The notes under the pieces were generated by a model. The model had not been told where the DNA came from, did not search any database, and saw only the letters and a list, made by a program, of their open reading frames with translations. Shown piece by piece: positions 54,163 to 61,137 of a stretch of 61,137 nt of DNA (its first letter is position 1; every line of letters starts with the position of its first letter). The position numbers were made by a program, and so were the translations under genes. Origin of the DNA: an uncultured Rhodospirillales bacterium (GTDB lineage: Bacteria; Pseudomonadota; Alphaproteobacteria; Acetobacterales; Acetobacteraceae); the NCBI GenBank assembly GCA_903893975.1, contig CAITOL010000101.1:1-61137 (forward strand), in the 5' to 3' direction.

Positions 54163-55407
54163 ATGACGCAGACCAACCAGCGGATTGACGGTAAACGGCT
54201 TTGGGATAGCCTGATGGATATGGCCCGGTTCGGCGCCACGCCGAAGGGCGGGGTCCGCCGTCTGACGCTCACCGATATCGACCGCCAGGGCCGCGACCAT
54301 TTTCGCGCCAATTGCGAGGCCGCTGGCCTCACCGTGCGGGTGGACGCGATGGGCAACATGTTCGCCCGTCGTCCCGGCCGCGACCCGAACCGCCTGCCGG
54401 TACTGCTCGGCAGCCATCTCGACAGCCAACCCAGCGGCGGCAAGTTCGATGGCGCCCTCGGCGTGATCGCCGGGCTAGAGGTTATGCGCAGCCTCAATGA
54501 CCTCGGCATCACCACCGAAGCCCCGGTGGAACTGATCAACTGGACCGATGAGGAAGGCAGCCGCTTCGGCCATTCGCTCATGGGCTCCGGCGTATGGGCC
54601 GGGGTTTACGCGCAGGACAAAGCCTACGCCCTCACCGATTTGGACGGCGTCACCGTCGGGCAAGCGCTGCAGGGCATCGGCTATGCCGGCCCCGAACCAG
54701 CCAAGCCTTTCTCGGCGGACGCGTATTTCGAACTGCACATCGAACAAGGCCCGATCCTGGAGGCCGAAGGCAAGCAGATCGGCATCGTCACCGGCGCCCA
54801 GGCCCAGGTCTGGTACGATGCGGTGATCGTCGGCCAGGACTCCCATGCCGGCACCACCCCGCCCAGCGCCCGCCGCGATGCCCTGGTCGCTGCCGCCCGC
54901 ATCATCGACCTGGTGGACCGCAAAATGCGGGCCCGCGGCAACGATGGTCGCGGCACGGTCGGTCGGCTGCAAGTCTTCCCCAACAGCTGCAACGTCATCC
55001 CCGGCGAGGTGCGCTTCTCCGTCGAGTTCCGCCACCCCGACGACGCCGAGATCGCGCTGCTCGCGGGTGAATTTCCCGCCGAGGCCGCAGCCTTGGTGGA
55101 ACTGAGCGGCTGCCAGCTACACCTCACCGAACTGTTCAAAATCCCCGCCCAACCGTTCGACCCCGCTTGCGTCGATCTGGTGCGGCAAGCCTCCGCGCGT
55201 CTGGGCTACAGCGCGCGCGAAATCGTCTCTGGCGCCGGGCATGATGCGGTCTACGTCGCCCGCCACGTGCCCACGGCGATGATCTTCACCCCCTGCAAAG
55301 ATGGGCTGAGCCATAACGAGGCCGAGTCGATCGAGCCAGAGGAAGCCGCCGCCGGGTGCCAGGTGCTCTTCGAAGCCGTCGTCGCGCGGGCCAACCGGCC
55401 GCTATAG
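54163..55407 (+). CDS. Zn-dependent amidohydrolase (N-carbamoyl-L-amino acid hydrolase / allantoate amidohydrolase family, M20)
   Basis: Dinuclear metallohydrolase that cleaves N-carbamoyl or ureido groups, 414 aa. Metal ligands fit the hydantoinase/carbamoylase group: H85 in GSHLDSQPSGGKFDGALG with D96, the catalytic and metal Glu pair E130/E131 in NWTDEEGSRFG, H192 in FELHIEQGP, and the C-terminal His in DGLSHNEAE. The substrate-binding FPNSCNVIPGEVRF is also present. CAGGAG 6 nt upstream selects the ATG at 54163 over 54145. It opens a region with cytidine deaminase, an amidase and a CE4 deacetylase, all C-N bond hydrolases. Exact substrate unknown. Confidence 0.92.
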   Translation: MTQTNQRIDGKRLWDSLMDMARFGATPKGGVRRLTLTDIDRQGRDHFRANCEAAGLTVRVDAMGNMFARRPGRDPNRLPVLLGSHLDSQPSGGKFDGALGVIAGLEVMRSLNDLGITTEAPVELINWTDEEGSRFGHSLMGSGVWAGVYAQDKAYALTDLDGVTVGQALQGIGYAGPEPAKPFSADAYFELHIEQGPILEAEGKQIGIVTGAQAQVWYDAVIVGQDSHAGTTPPSARRDALVAAARIIDLVDRKMRARGNDGRGTVGRLQVFPNSCNVIPGEVRFSVEFRHPDDAEIALLAGEFPAEAAALVELSGCQLHLTELFKIPAQPFDPACVDLVRQASARLGYSAREIVSGAGHDAVYVARHVPTAMIFTPCKDGLSHNEAESIEPEEAAAGCQVLFEAVVARANRPL

Positions 55408-55782
55408 CCGGAAGGCGTTGGGCAACAGGTCGGCGACTGTCAGGTCGCCGACCCCGTCCACGTATACCGGCATATCCGCAGCCGCGAATTCGGCGATCAC
55501 CTGCCGGCACGCCCCACACGGCATGCGCGATGCCGCCGGCGCATCCGCCGCCGCATCCACACAGGCCAACGCCAGCGCCTGAATCCGCCGCGCCCCCGCC
55601 GCCACCGCCGAGAAGATGGCATTGCGCTCGGCGCAGATGGTCAGGCCATAGCTGGCATTTTCGACATTGCATCCCGCATAGATTTTCCCCTCCGCCAGCA
55701 CCGCCGCACCGACGTGAAACTGCGAATACGGGCAATACGCCTGGGCCGCGGCGGCCCGGGCGGCATCTCGCAAAGCTTGCAT
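55402..55782 (-). CDS. cdd: Cytidine deaminase
   Basis: Hydrolytic deamination of cytidine and deoxycytidine for pyrimidine salvage. Zinc motifs are intact: C50-A-E52 in GLTICAERNAI (with the catalytic Glu) and C89-G-A-C92 in PCGACRQVI; the ribose-binding NVENASYG is present. The ATG at 55782 with GGAGA nearby gives 126 aa; an ATG at 55809 is possible but lacks a ribosome site. It overlaps the upstream carbamoylase by 6 nt at the 3' ends and diverges from the RuBisCO-like gene with 62 bp between starts. No nucleoside phosphorylase or transporter is adjacent. Confidence 0.95.
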   Translation of the reverse strand: MQALRDAARAAAAQAYCPYSQFHVGAAVLAEGKIYAGCNVENASYGLTICAERNAIFSAVAAGARRIQALALACVDAAADAPAASRMPCGACRQVIAEFAAADMPVYVDGVGDLTVADLLPNAFRL

Positions 55783-55844
55783 GGCTGATCTCTCCGAACA
55801 GGTTGCCATTTGACGGGCGCGCGCCGCCGCGTCAAATCCCCATC

Positions 55845-56936
55845 ATGATCACTCGTCTGACCGCCACCTACCGCGTCCGAACCGACGCCGCGTCCATCGC
55901 CGCCCGCGCCCAGGCCATCGCGGTCGAGCAAAGCGTGGAAATGCCGCTTGATGCCATCACCGACGCCGCCGTGCTGCGCGACGTTGTCGGCCAGGTGCAA
56001 GATATTACCGACCTTGGCGATGGCAGCTTCGCCGTCCGCATCGGCCTGGCCCTCGCCAGCATCGGCACCGATGCCGGCCAGTTGTTCAACATGCTGTTCG
56101 GCAATGTCTCCCTGCAGGACGACGTGACCCTGCACGATGTCGACCTCCCACCCGAACTCGCCCGCGCTTTCGGCGGCCCCAATATCGGCATGGCGGCGCT
56201 GCGGACCCGCGTCGGCGCCACCGATCGCGCCTTCACCTGCTCGGCCATCAAGCCGCAGGGCCTGCCCGTGCCAGCCCTGGCCGATCTCGCCGCACGCTTC
56301 GCCGAAGGCGGGATCGACTATATTAAGGACGATCACGGCATGGCCGACCAGGCCTATGGCCGCTTTGCCGATCGTGTCCCCGCCATCGCCGCCGCCATCC
56401 GCGCCACCGGTGCCGCCACCCGATACGTGCCGTCGCTGTCCGGCAATCTCGACGCCATGCGCACTCAACTGCGCATCACGCAAGAATGCGGGCTTGATGC
56501 GGTCATCATCTCCCCCATGCTGGCCGGGTTCAGCAACGTGCAGTCCCTGGTGCGCAATTTCCCCACCATGGCCTTCTTCGCCCACCCCACCTTGGGTGGA
56601 GCCGCACGGATCGCGCCAGACCTGCTCATCGGCAAGCTCTTCCGCCTCCTCGGGGCGGACGCAGTCATCTTCCCCAACCATGGCGGCCGCTTCGGCTACT
56701 CGCCCGACACCTGCCGCCGCCTCGCCGCCAACGCCACCGGCGCCAACCCCGACCTCAAACCCGCCATCCCCGTTCCCGCCGGCGGCATGACCCTGGCCCG
56801 CACCCCGGAAATGCTCGACTTCTACGGCCGCGACGTCATGGTCCTCATCGGCGGCAACCTGCTGCTCGCCCGCGATCGCCTCGCCGCCGCCACTGCCGAA
56901 TTCACCCGCGCCGTCGCGCATCATTCCTACCGGTAG
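55845..56936 (+). CDS. RuBisCO-like protein (form IV, large-subunit homologue)
   Basis: 363 aa RuBisCO superfamily member that lacks residues needed for carboxylation, so it should catalyse an enolase/isomerase or other chemistry on a sugar phosphate. Aligning by motif: N87 (GNVS) matches N123; K136 in SAIKPQGL matches K175, but K177 is Q138; K161-D162-D163 in DYIKDDHG match the metal site while E204 is H164; H247 matches H294 but R295 is P248; S379 is A312 (PAGGM); loop 6 lacks the catalytic Lys. In R. rubrum such a protein isomerises 5-methylthioribulose 1-phosphate; other family members act in apionate breakdown. The adjacent cupin favours the first. Confidence 0.9.
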   Translation: MITRLTATYRVRTDAASIAARAQAIAVEQSVEMPLDAITDAAVLRDVVGQVQDITDLGDGSFAVRIGLALASIGTDAGQLFNMLFGNVSLQDDVTLHDVDLPPELARAFGGPNIGMAALRTRVGATDRAFTCSAIKPQGLPVPALADLAARFAEGGIDYIKDDHGMADQAYGRFADRVPAIAAAIRATGAATRYVPSLSGNLDAMRTQLRITQECGLDAVIISPMLAGFSNVQSLVRNFPTMAFFAHPTLGGAARIAPDLLIGKLFRLLGADAVIFPNHGGRFGYSPDTCRRLAANATGANPDLKPAIPVPAGGMTLARTPEMLDFYGRDVMVLIGGNLLLARDRLAAATAEFTRAVAHHSYR

Positions 56937-56942
56937 ACCCTC

Positions 56943-57446
56943 ATGGACCAGTCCCCCCCCGATCTACTGCGCCGCTCCCAGCCGGATTTCCGCTGGGACG
57001 CCGTGCCCGTGCATCCCTACAAAGAAGACCAGGTGGACGCGAACGGCGCCCCAGTGTTCAAAACCATCAGCCGGCAAACCCTGTTCAACGACCCCGCTCT
57101 GGCCTGCGACCTGCGGTATTTTGAGATGGAGGCCGACGGCTACTCCACGCTGGAGCGGCACGAGCACGCCCACGCCGTCATGGTCTTTCGCGGCCACGGC
57201 CACTGCCTCCTCGGCAGCGAAATCCGCCCCATCGGCCCGCACGACCTGATCAGCATCCCCGCCTGGACCTGGCACCAGTTCCGCGCCACCGCCGGGCAGA
57301 GCATGGGCTTCCTCTGCATGGTCAACCGCATCCGCGACAAACCGCAGATCCCAACCGCCGCCGAACTGGCAGAGATTGCGGCAGATCCCGCCGTCGCCCG
57401 CTTCCTTACCGGCGCCCCCTTGCCGGCAAGCCCGTCTGTCACCTAA
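56943..57446 (+). CDS. Cupin domain protein adjacent to the RuBisCO-like protein
   Basis: Single-domain cupin, 167 aa, with metal-binding residues H73 and H75 in LERHEHAHAV, a further His at 77 in place of the usual motif Glu, and H111 in WTWHQF. It has the conserved turn GHGHCLLG. In Rhodospirillum rubrum a cupin near the RuBisCO-like gene removes methanethiol from methylthio-xylulose 5-phosphate to give DXP. The arrangement here (6 nt gap, same strand) strongly suggests a shared pathway, though similarity to that enzyme is judged from memory and the substrate is inferred. The C-terminal 30 residues are Ala/Pro-rich. Confidence 0.87.
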   Translation: MDQSPPDLLRRSQPDFRWDAVPVHPYKEDQVDANGAPVFKTISRQTLFNDPALACDLRYFEMEADGYSTLERHEHAHAVMVFRGHGHCLLGSEIRPIGPHDLISIPAWTWHQFRATAGQSMGFLCMVNRIRDKPQIPTAAELAEIAADPAVARFLTGAPLPASPSVT

Positions 57447-57480
57447 AACACCGCAACATCAGCAGCAGATCGAGCGCGCC

Positions 57481-57636
57481 ATGGCCCATGCCCCTTCGTC
57501 CAACCCCGCCCCGCTAACCGAGGAAGCGTTTTTCGCTGATCGCATGGCGTTCTGGTCGGGCTTCTGCAACTTCGCCACCGTCTGCACCGTGCTGCTGGCA
57601 CTGCTGATGGCCGCGATGGCGTTCTTCCTCGTCTAA
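57481..57636 (+). CDS. Aa3-type cytochrome c oxidase subunit IV-like small membrane protein
   Basis: 51 aa peptide with a short polar N-terminus and one helix (CTVLLALLMAAMAFFLV). The pattern LTEEAFFADRMAFWSGFCNFATVCTV resembles the small subunit IV of alphaproteobacterial aa3 oxidases (COX4_pro_2), where a D-R-x-x-F-W-x-x-F motif precedes the helix. Such subunits are short and normally near oxidase genes, but none is in this window. It starts 34 nt after the cupin gene and may be cotranscribed by position only. Resemblance is moderate. Confidence 0.6.
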   Translation: MAHAPSSNPAPLTEEAFFADRMAFWSGFCNFATVCTVLLALLMAAMAFFLV

Positions 57637-57665
57637 GCCGCCCATCGTCCGCGACGCGCCGACCT

Positions 57666-59057
57666 CTACTTGAGGTCGGCGATCGCAAACGGCGCGGCCG
57701 TTTCCAGCACCCGCGCCGCACGCAGCACCAGATCATCGCGGTAAATTGCCGCCCCGATCTGCACGCTGCGCGGCAAGCCGTTCTGGGCAAAGCCCATCGG
57801 CACCGAAATCGCCGGCTGCCGCGTCAGGTTGAACGCGCAGGTCCACGGCGCCCATTGCGTCCACAACGCTTCCACCGGGTTCACCGTGCGGGCATCCGCC
57901 AGCGGCGGCGGGTTCGGCACGGACGGGCACAGCACCAGATCATATTTCAGATGGAACTTGGCCATCGCATGCGCCGCCGCAATGCGCTGCGCCTCGAACG
58001 CCATCATGTCATCCGCCGTCACGCCGCTATTATGCGCCGCCACCTCCAGCAAGCCCGGGTCGAGCATGTGGCGGCTCGATTCGGGGAAGGACTGCACCAC
58101 CCGCGTCAGCGCCACCCCCCATACCCGATTGAAGATCGCTCGCGTATCCGGCAGGCCCGGATCGGCTTCCTCCACCTCGGCCCCAGCGTCGGTGAAAATC
58201 TGCGCCGCCTGCTCAATCGCCGCGATCCCCTCCCAATCCACCGGCGCGTCAAAGCCGGGGCGGCGCAGTACCGCAATCCGCATGCCCTCCACCCCGTTCT
58301 CTATCCCATCGCGCCAGTCCCGATTGTCGTCCGGCAGGCAGAACGGGTCGCGCAGATCATGCCGGGCCAGCGCATTCAGCATCAGCGCCGCATCGCGCAC
58401 CGTGCGCGTCATCGGCCCGGCCACCGCCACGGCGGCGAACGCCCCCAGCGGCCATTGCGGCACCCGCCCAAACGTCGGCTTCAACCCCACCACCCCAGAC
58501 CACGCCGCCGGAATCCGGATTGACCCGCCGGCGTCAGTGCCAATATGCAGCGGCCCGAAACACGCCGCCGCCGCCGCCCCGGCCCCGGCCGAGGACCCGC
58601 CGGGCGTGTAATGCAGGTTCCACGGGTTGCGGGTAATGCCATGCAACGGGCAATCGCCGGGGGATTTCCAGCCGAATTCCGTGGTCGTCGTCTTGCCGAT
58701 AATCACCGCCCCCTGCGCCTTCAACCCCATCACCGTTGGCGCATCATGCGTCGCCGGCGTCGGGTCAGACAGGCGGCTGCCCCGCCGCGTCGGGAACCCG
58801 GCCATATCAACCAGGTCTTTCACCGTCGTCGGCACCCCGTCCAACTGCCCCATCGGCCGCCCCGCCGCCCAGCGCGCTTCCGATTCGCCCGCCGCCGCCA
58901 GCGCGTTCGGGTTCATCACCGCGAATGCATTGATCTTCGGGTTCAGCCGTGCGACGCGTTCGGTCACCGCCTGCAAGGCTTCAACCGGGCTGAGAACGCG
59001 GCGCGCGAACAGCGTGATAAGCTCTTCGGCGGACATCAAAGCAGGATCTGTGGACAT
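57666..59057 (-). CDS. Amidase signature family hydrolase
   Basis: 463 aa Ser-cisSer-Lys amidase: K80 in TTVKDLVD, cis-Ser155 in GGSSAGAGAA and nucleophile Ser179 in GTDAGGSIRIP; the motif TPGGSSAG is complete. It should hydrolyse an amide or ester; substrate range in this family runs from acetamide to aryl amides and Glu-tRNA, but the absence of GatB/C partners and the truncated C-terminus favour a metabolic amidase. Longer frames reach 59366, but the ATG at 59057 has GGAAG 5 nt upstream. It diverges from the CE4 gene with about 80 bp between starts. Confidence 0.94.
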   Translation of the reverse strand: MSTDPALMSAEELITLFARRVLSPVEALQAVTERVARLNPKINAFAVMNPNALAAAGESEARWAAGRPMGQLDGVPTTVKDLVDMAGFPTRRGSRLSDPTPATHDAPTVMGLKAQGAVIIGKTTTTEFGWKSPGDCPLHGITRNPWNLHYTPGGSSAGAGAAAAACFGPLHIGTDAGGSIRIPAAWSGVVGLKPTFGRVPQWPLGAFAAVAVAGPMTRTVRDAALMLNALARHDLRDPFCLPDDNRDWRDGIENGVEGMRIAVLRRPGFDAPVDWEGIAAIEQAAQIFTDAGAEVEEADPGLPDTRAIFNRVWGVALTRVVQSFPESSRHMLDPGLLEVAAHNSGVTADDMMAFEAQRIAAAHAMAKFHLKYDLVLCPSVPNPPPLADARTVNPVEALWTQWAPWTCAFNLTRQPAISVPMGFAQNGLPRSVQIGAAIYRDDLVLRAARVLETAAPFAIADLK

Positions 59058-59135
59058 GCGAACTTCCGAGATGGCGTGTGACAGTGGGTGTCTCAACGGG
59101 CAGCATAGGCAAGTGGTGCAAAGAAGGAAGCCGGC

Positions 59136-60062
59136 ATGAGCGACACTCTGCAAGACCCAAACCAGGAACCACGCGGCGAACCCTGGCAGTGGCAGGAGAA
59201 AATCTGGCGCGAAATGGTGGAGCGCAGCCGCGCCGGCCGCAGCCTCGCCCCGTCCCGCTGGCCCAACGGCGCCCGTTGCGCCGTGGCGCTGGGCTTCGAG
59301 GCCGACCACGAAACCACCGCCCTGCGCGATGACGACGACGGCCCAACCCGGTTGAGCCAAGGCCATTACGGCGCCCGACGCGGCATGCCGCGCATTCGTG
59401 CGGCGCTCGAGCGGGAAGGGGTCAACGCCACCTTCTTCTATCCCGCCGTCGCCGCCCTACTGCATGAGGACGAGGTGCGCGCCGTCGCTGCCGACGGCCA
59501 CGAACTCGCCATCCATTCCTGGATCCACGAACGCAACACCCAACTCCCGTATGAGGCGGAACGCGATCTCAGCTTCCGCGCCATGGAACTGCTCGACCAT
59601 CTCGGCGGCCGCCCCCCGGTCGGCATGCGGGCGGCGAGCTGGGATTTTTCCGTCAACACGCTGATCATCATGCAAGAGCTCGGTCTGCTCTACGACAGCA
59701 GCCTGATGGCCGATGATGACCCGTATGAGCTGGAGTCCGATGGCGAGCCCACCGGCATCGTCGAACTCCCCCCCGAATGGATCCGCGACGACAGCGTCTA
59801 CTTCAACATGCAACGCTTCTCCGCCCTCCGTCCGCAAATGGCCCCCAGCGCAGTCGAAGATATCTTCCGCGCCGAATTCGACGGCGCCTGGAACGAGAAC
59901 GGCCTGTTCCTGCTCACCCTGCACCCGCACCTCATCGGCCATCGCAGCCGCATCGGCGTGCTGGAACGGCTGATCCGCCACATGAAGGCGAAGGGCTCGG
60001 TCTGGTTCGCCACGCATGAGGAAATTGCCCTCTGGTGCAAGTCTGAGGCCGAGCCCGCGTGA
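59136..60062 (+). CDS. Polysaccharide deacetylase (CE4)-fold protein, PuuE/PgdA-like
   Basis: 308 aa NodB-homology-domain protein. Metal ligands are D57 in FEADHET and the H-x3-H pair H127/H131 in HSWIHE. The extended N-terminus (QWQEKIWREMVERSRAG) and short motif 1 match cytosolic relatives such as allantoinase PuuE or Helicobacter PgdA-like proteins rather than secreted chitin deacetylases; there is no signal peptide. It may deacylate or open a cyclic amide. AAGGAAG precedes the ATG. Its stop overlaps the following small membrane protein gene (GTGA). Confidence 0.9.
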   Translation: MSDTLQDPNQEPRGEPWQWQEKIWREMVERSRAGRSLAPSRWPNGARCAVALGFEADHETTALRDDDDGPTRLSQGHYGARRGMPRIRAALEREGVNATFFYPAVAALLHEDEVRAVAADGHELAIHSWIHERNTQLPYEAERDLSFRAMELLDHLGGRPPVGMRAASWDFSVNTLIIMQELGLLYDSSLMADDDPYELESDGEPTGIVELPPEWIRDDSVYFNMQRFSALRPQMAPSAVEDIFRAEFDGAWNENGLFLLTLHPHLIGHRSRIGVLERLIRHMKAKGSVWFATHEEIALWCKSEAEPA

Positions 60063-60307
60063 CCGAGCTACTGGCCTGGGCGCGCGCCCACCCGCTCTGG
60101 TCGCGGCTCTGGCTCAAGCTCGGCCTGCGCCTGGCGCTCGCTTTGGCCCTGGTGCCACCCTTGCAAGCCATCGCCGATCGCTACGCCCTGTCCGCCAACC
60201 TCGCCGCGGTCGTCGGGGTGCTGTTGGCCCTGCTGCTCGGCGCCCGCTGGGCGGATCGGCTGGCCGGCTGGCTGCGCATTCCCCCCGCGCCGCTGCCCGG
60301 CAGCTGA
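60059..60307 (+). CDS. Small membrane protein
   Basis: 82 aa, GTG start overlapping the CE4 gene stop (GTGA), indicating translational coupling. Two hydrophobic segments are visible (LGLRLALALALVPPLQ and LAAVVGVLLALLLGA), with a Trp-rich amphipathic N-terminus (LLAWARAHPLWSRLWLKL) and a short C-terminal tail. No family recognised. Convergent with the globin gene, with no gap between the stops. Confidence 0.65.
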   Translation: MTELLAWARAHPLWSRLWLKLGLRLALALALVPPLQAIADRYALSANLAAVVGVLLALLLGARWADRLAGWLRIPPAPLPGS

Positions 60308-60700
60308 TCAGGCGACGATATCCAGCTCCAGACTGGCCAGCATCGCCCCCCACGCCGCCGCCATCGCCGGCGTCCAGTCATCGCCGAGCAACTCGGCAAT
60401 CGTCTCCTGAATCACCCCGAAGAAAATCCCGAACACCGCGTTGGGAACGCCAAGCGTAACATGGTTGACCCGCTCCGCCTGGATCATCGGCAGCCCGAAC
60501 GTCCGGTCGGTCGCGTAGTCCAGCAGGTTTTCCATCACCATCTGCACCATCTGCCCGCGCACCAGGTAACGCTGGTCGCGAATAAACAGCGCCTCCATCT
60601 CCGGATAGCGGGCAAATAACCGCGCATAAACCGCCCGCGTCGGGTCAATATCAAGCTCCGCAAGCCGCTCCAGGCTCGCAACCACCGGTGCATAATTCAT
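60308..60700 (-). CDS. Globin-like protein
   Basis: 130 aa with the globin fold pattern: N-terminal helix NYAPVVASLERLAEL, LFARYPEMEALF (typical of the CD region), a candidate proximal His80 in RVNHVTLGV, and the G/H-helix motif LLGDDWTPAMAAAWGAMLASL. Globins of this single-domain type bind heme and act in NO detoxification or O2 sensing. The ATG at 60700 is preferred over 60721. No flavodoxin reductase domain is attached. It is isolated, convergent with the small membrane protein gene. Confidence 0.75.
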   Translation of the reverse strand: MNYAPVVASLERLAELDIDPTRAVYARLFARYPEMEALFIRDQRYLVRGQMVQMVMENLLDYATDRTFGLPMIQAERVNHVTLGVPNAVFGIFFGVIQETIAELLGDDWTPAMAAAWGAMLASLELDIVA

Positions 60701-60769
60701 GCTGTTTCCTCCGTTCCCCAAACCCTACCGCAACACCATCCCTCCGCGAAAGTAACCCATCCCCCTCAT

Positions 60770-60802
60770 CGTCATTGCGAGCAACGCGAAGCAATCCAGA
60801 GC
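60770..60802. repeat. Dispersed GTCATTGCGAGC-type repeat
   Basis: The intergenic sequence CGTCATTGCGAGCAACGCGA...CAATCCAGAG is a short imperfect palindrome (ATTGC at one end and GCAAT at the other). Highly similar units are common between genes in many Gram-negative genomes. Only one copy was noticed in the window. It lies 70-100 nt downstream-opposite of the globin start, in an otherwise gene-free 159 bp. Confidence 0.65.
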
Positions 60803-60859
60803 CACCTCTCATATTATTCCGATAACGCAACAATATACCCACAAAAACTCCGCTCCCTC

Positions 60860-61137
60860 TCACCCCCGTTTTAACGGCCACCAAGCATCCGGAATCACCC
60901 CCGGCGACCAAGCCTTCACCCGAAGCCTCCGAACCCGAGGCGTCGGCACGCGAGGCTTGCGCACCCGCACCACCACCGGCCCCACCACAACCCCCAGCAT
61001 CCGCCCGAGAGGCCGCAACACCCGCACCACGCCGGGCACCGCCGCCAGCAGCGCCACCATCTCCGGCTCCTGCATCAGTGCCTGCAACTGCGACCCATAC
61101 CCCGCCGCCTCCCAGCCCAACGCCTTCACCAGCCAAG
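60860..61137 (-). CDS. C-terminal fragment of a protein running past the window edge
   Basis: Minus-strand frame open to the end of the window with stop at 60860; about 92 residues are visible, beginning WLVKALGWEAAGYGSQLQ. The part up to RMLGV reads as ordinary coding sequence, then Arg/Val/Pro-rich residues (RVRKPRVPTPRVRRLRVK) make an unusual basic tail. No start codon with a ribosome site is seen, so this is probably the 3' end of a larger gene. The family is not recognised. Confidence 0.5.
   Translation of the reverse strand, partial: WLVKALGWEAAGYGSQLQALMQEPEMVALLAAVPGVVRVLRPLGRMLGVVVGPVVVRVRKPRVPTPRVRRLRVKAWSPGVIPDAWWPLKRG

Overview
The window is GC-rich, densely packed chromosomal DNA from an alphaproteobacterium. 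The best guess is Acetobacteraceae or a close Rhodospirillales relative, inferred from gene content: fused cysNC, the glnD-mutS-maeB block, the FAD monooxygenase-DUF2783 pair and an aa3-oxidase subunit IV peptide. I see no rRNA, tRNA, CRISPR array, insertion sequence, integrase or phage gene. It reads as ordinary core chromosome with several accessory operons.

Layout. 1-5.5 kb (minus): sulfate activation operon cysD-cysNC followed by aminopeptidase N. 5.5-10.2 kb (minus): a transglutaminase / alpha-E / circularly permuted ATP-grasp operon, a SapC-like protein and a CinA amidase. 10.3-13.1 kb (plus): a metallo-beta-lactamase-fold protein with a degenerate metal motif, an MhpA-like FAD monooxygenase and DUF2783. 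13.0-15.1 kb (minus): a PatB-type C-S lyase and a sulfurtransferase. 15.3-18.9 kb (plus): an AlgD-like sugar-nucleotide dehydrogenase, a glycosyltransferase and an acyltransferase, translationally coupled. 18.9-27.5 kb: trmJ, cysS, a flippase-like membrane protein, thiS-thiG, then aroQ-accB-accC-MFS. 27.5-36.7 kb: glnD and mutS (minus) diverging from maeB-ridA-K+ channel (plus). 36.7-44.8 kb: small envelope, transport and hydrolase genes, including an orphan PhnC-type ATPase and a membrane-anchored AraC regulator. 44.8-49.1 kb (minus): an RND efflux adaptor and pump. 49.3-52.8 kb: an HMG-CoA-lyase-like enzyme ending in a bidirectional terminator, a tandem pair of near-identical small secreted proteins, a YihY protein and a receiver-like orphan. 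52.8-60.7 kb: a DMT exporter, a lipoprotein, three C-N/amide hydrolases, cytidine deaminase, a RuBisCO-like protein with an adjacent cupin, an orphan cytochrome oxidase subunit IV, and a globin.

How genes work together. Sulfur recurs: sulfate activation, cysteinyl-tRNA synthesis, C-S lyase plus rhodanese, thiazole synthesis, and possibly methanethiol release if the RuBisCO-like protein and cupin act as in the Rhodospirillum methylthioadenosine-isoprenoid shunt. The most interesting regions are (i) the RuBisCO-like protein/cupin pair inside a nest of C-N hydrolases and cytidine deaminase (54.2-60.1 kb), (ii) the duplicated small secreted proteins (50.3-50.9 kb), and (iii) the monooxygenase cluster with an MBL-fold partner that lacks half of its metal motif (10.3-13.1 kb). 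Start codons were chosen by Shine-Dalgarno match, signal peptide or family N-terminus; many genes overlap by ATGA/GTGA, indicating translational coupling. Family names rest on motifs read by eye, not on database searches.
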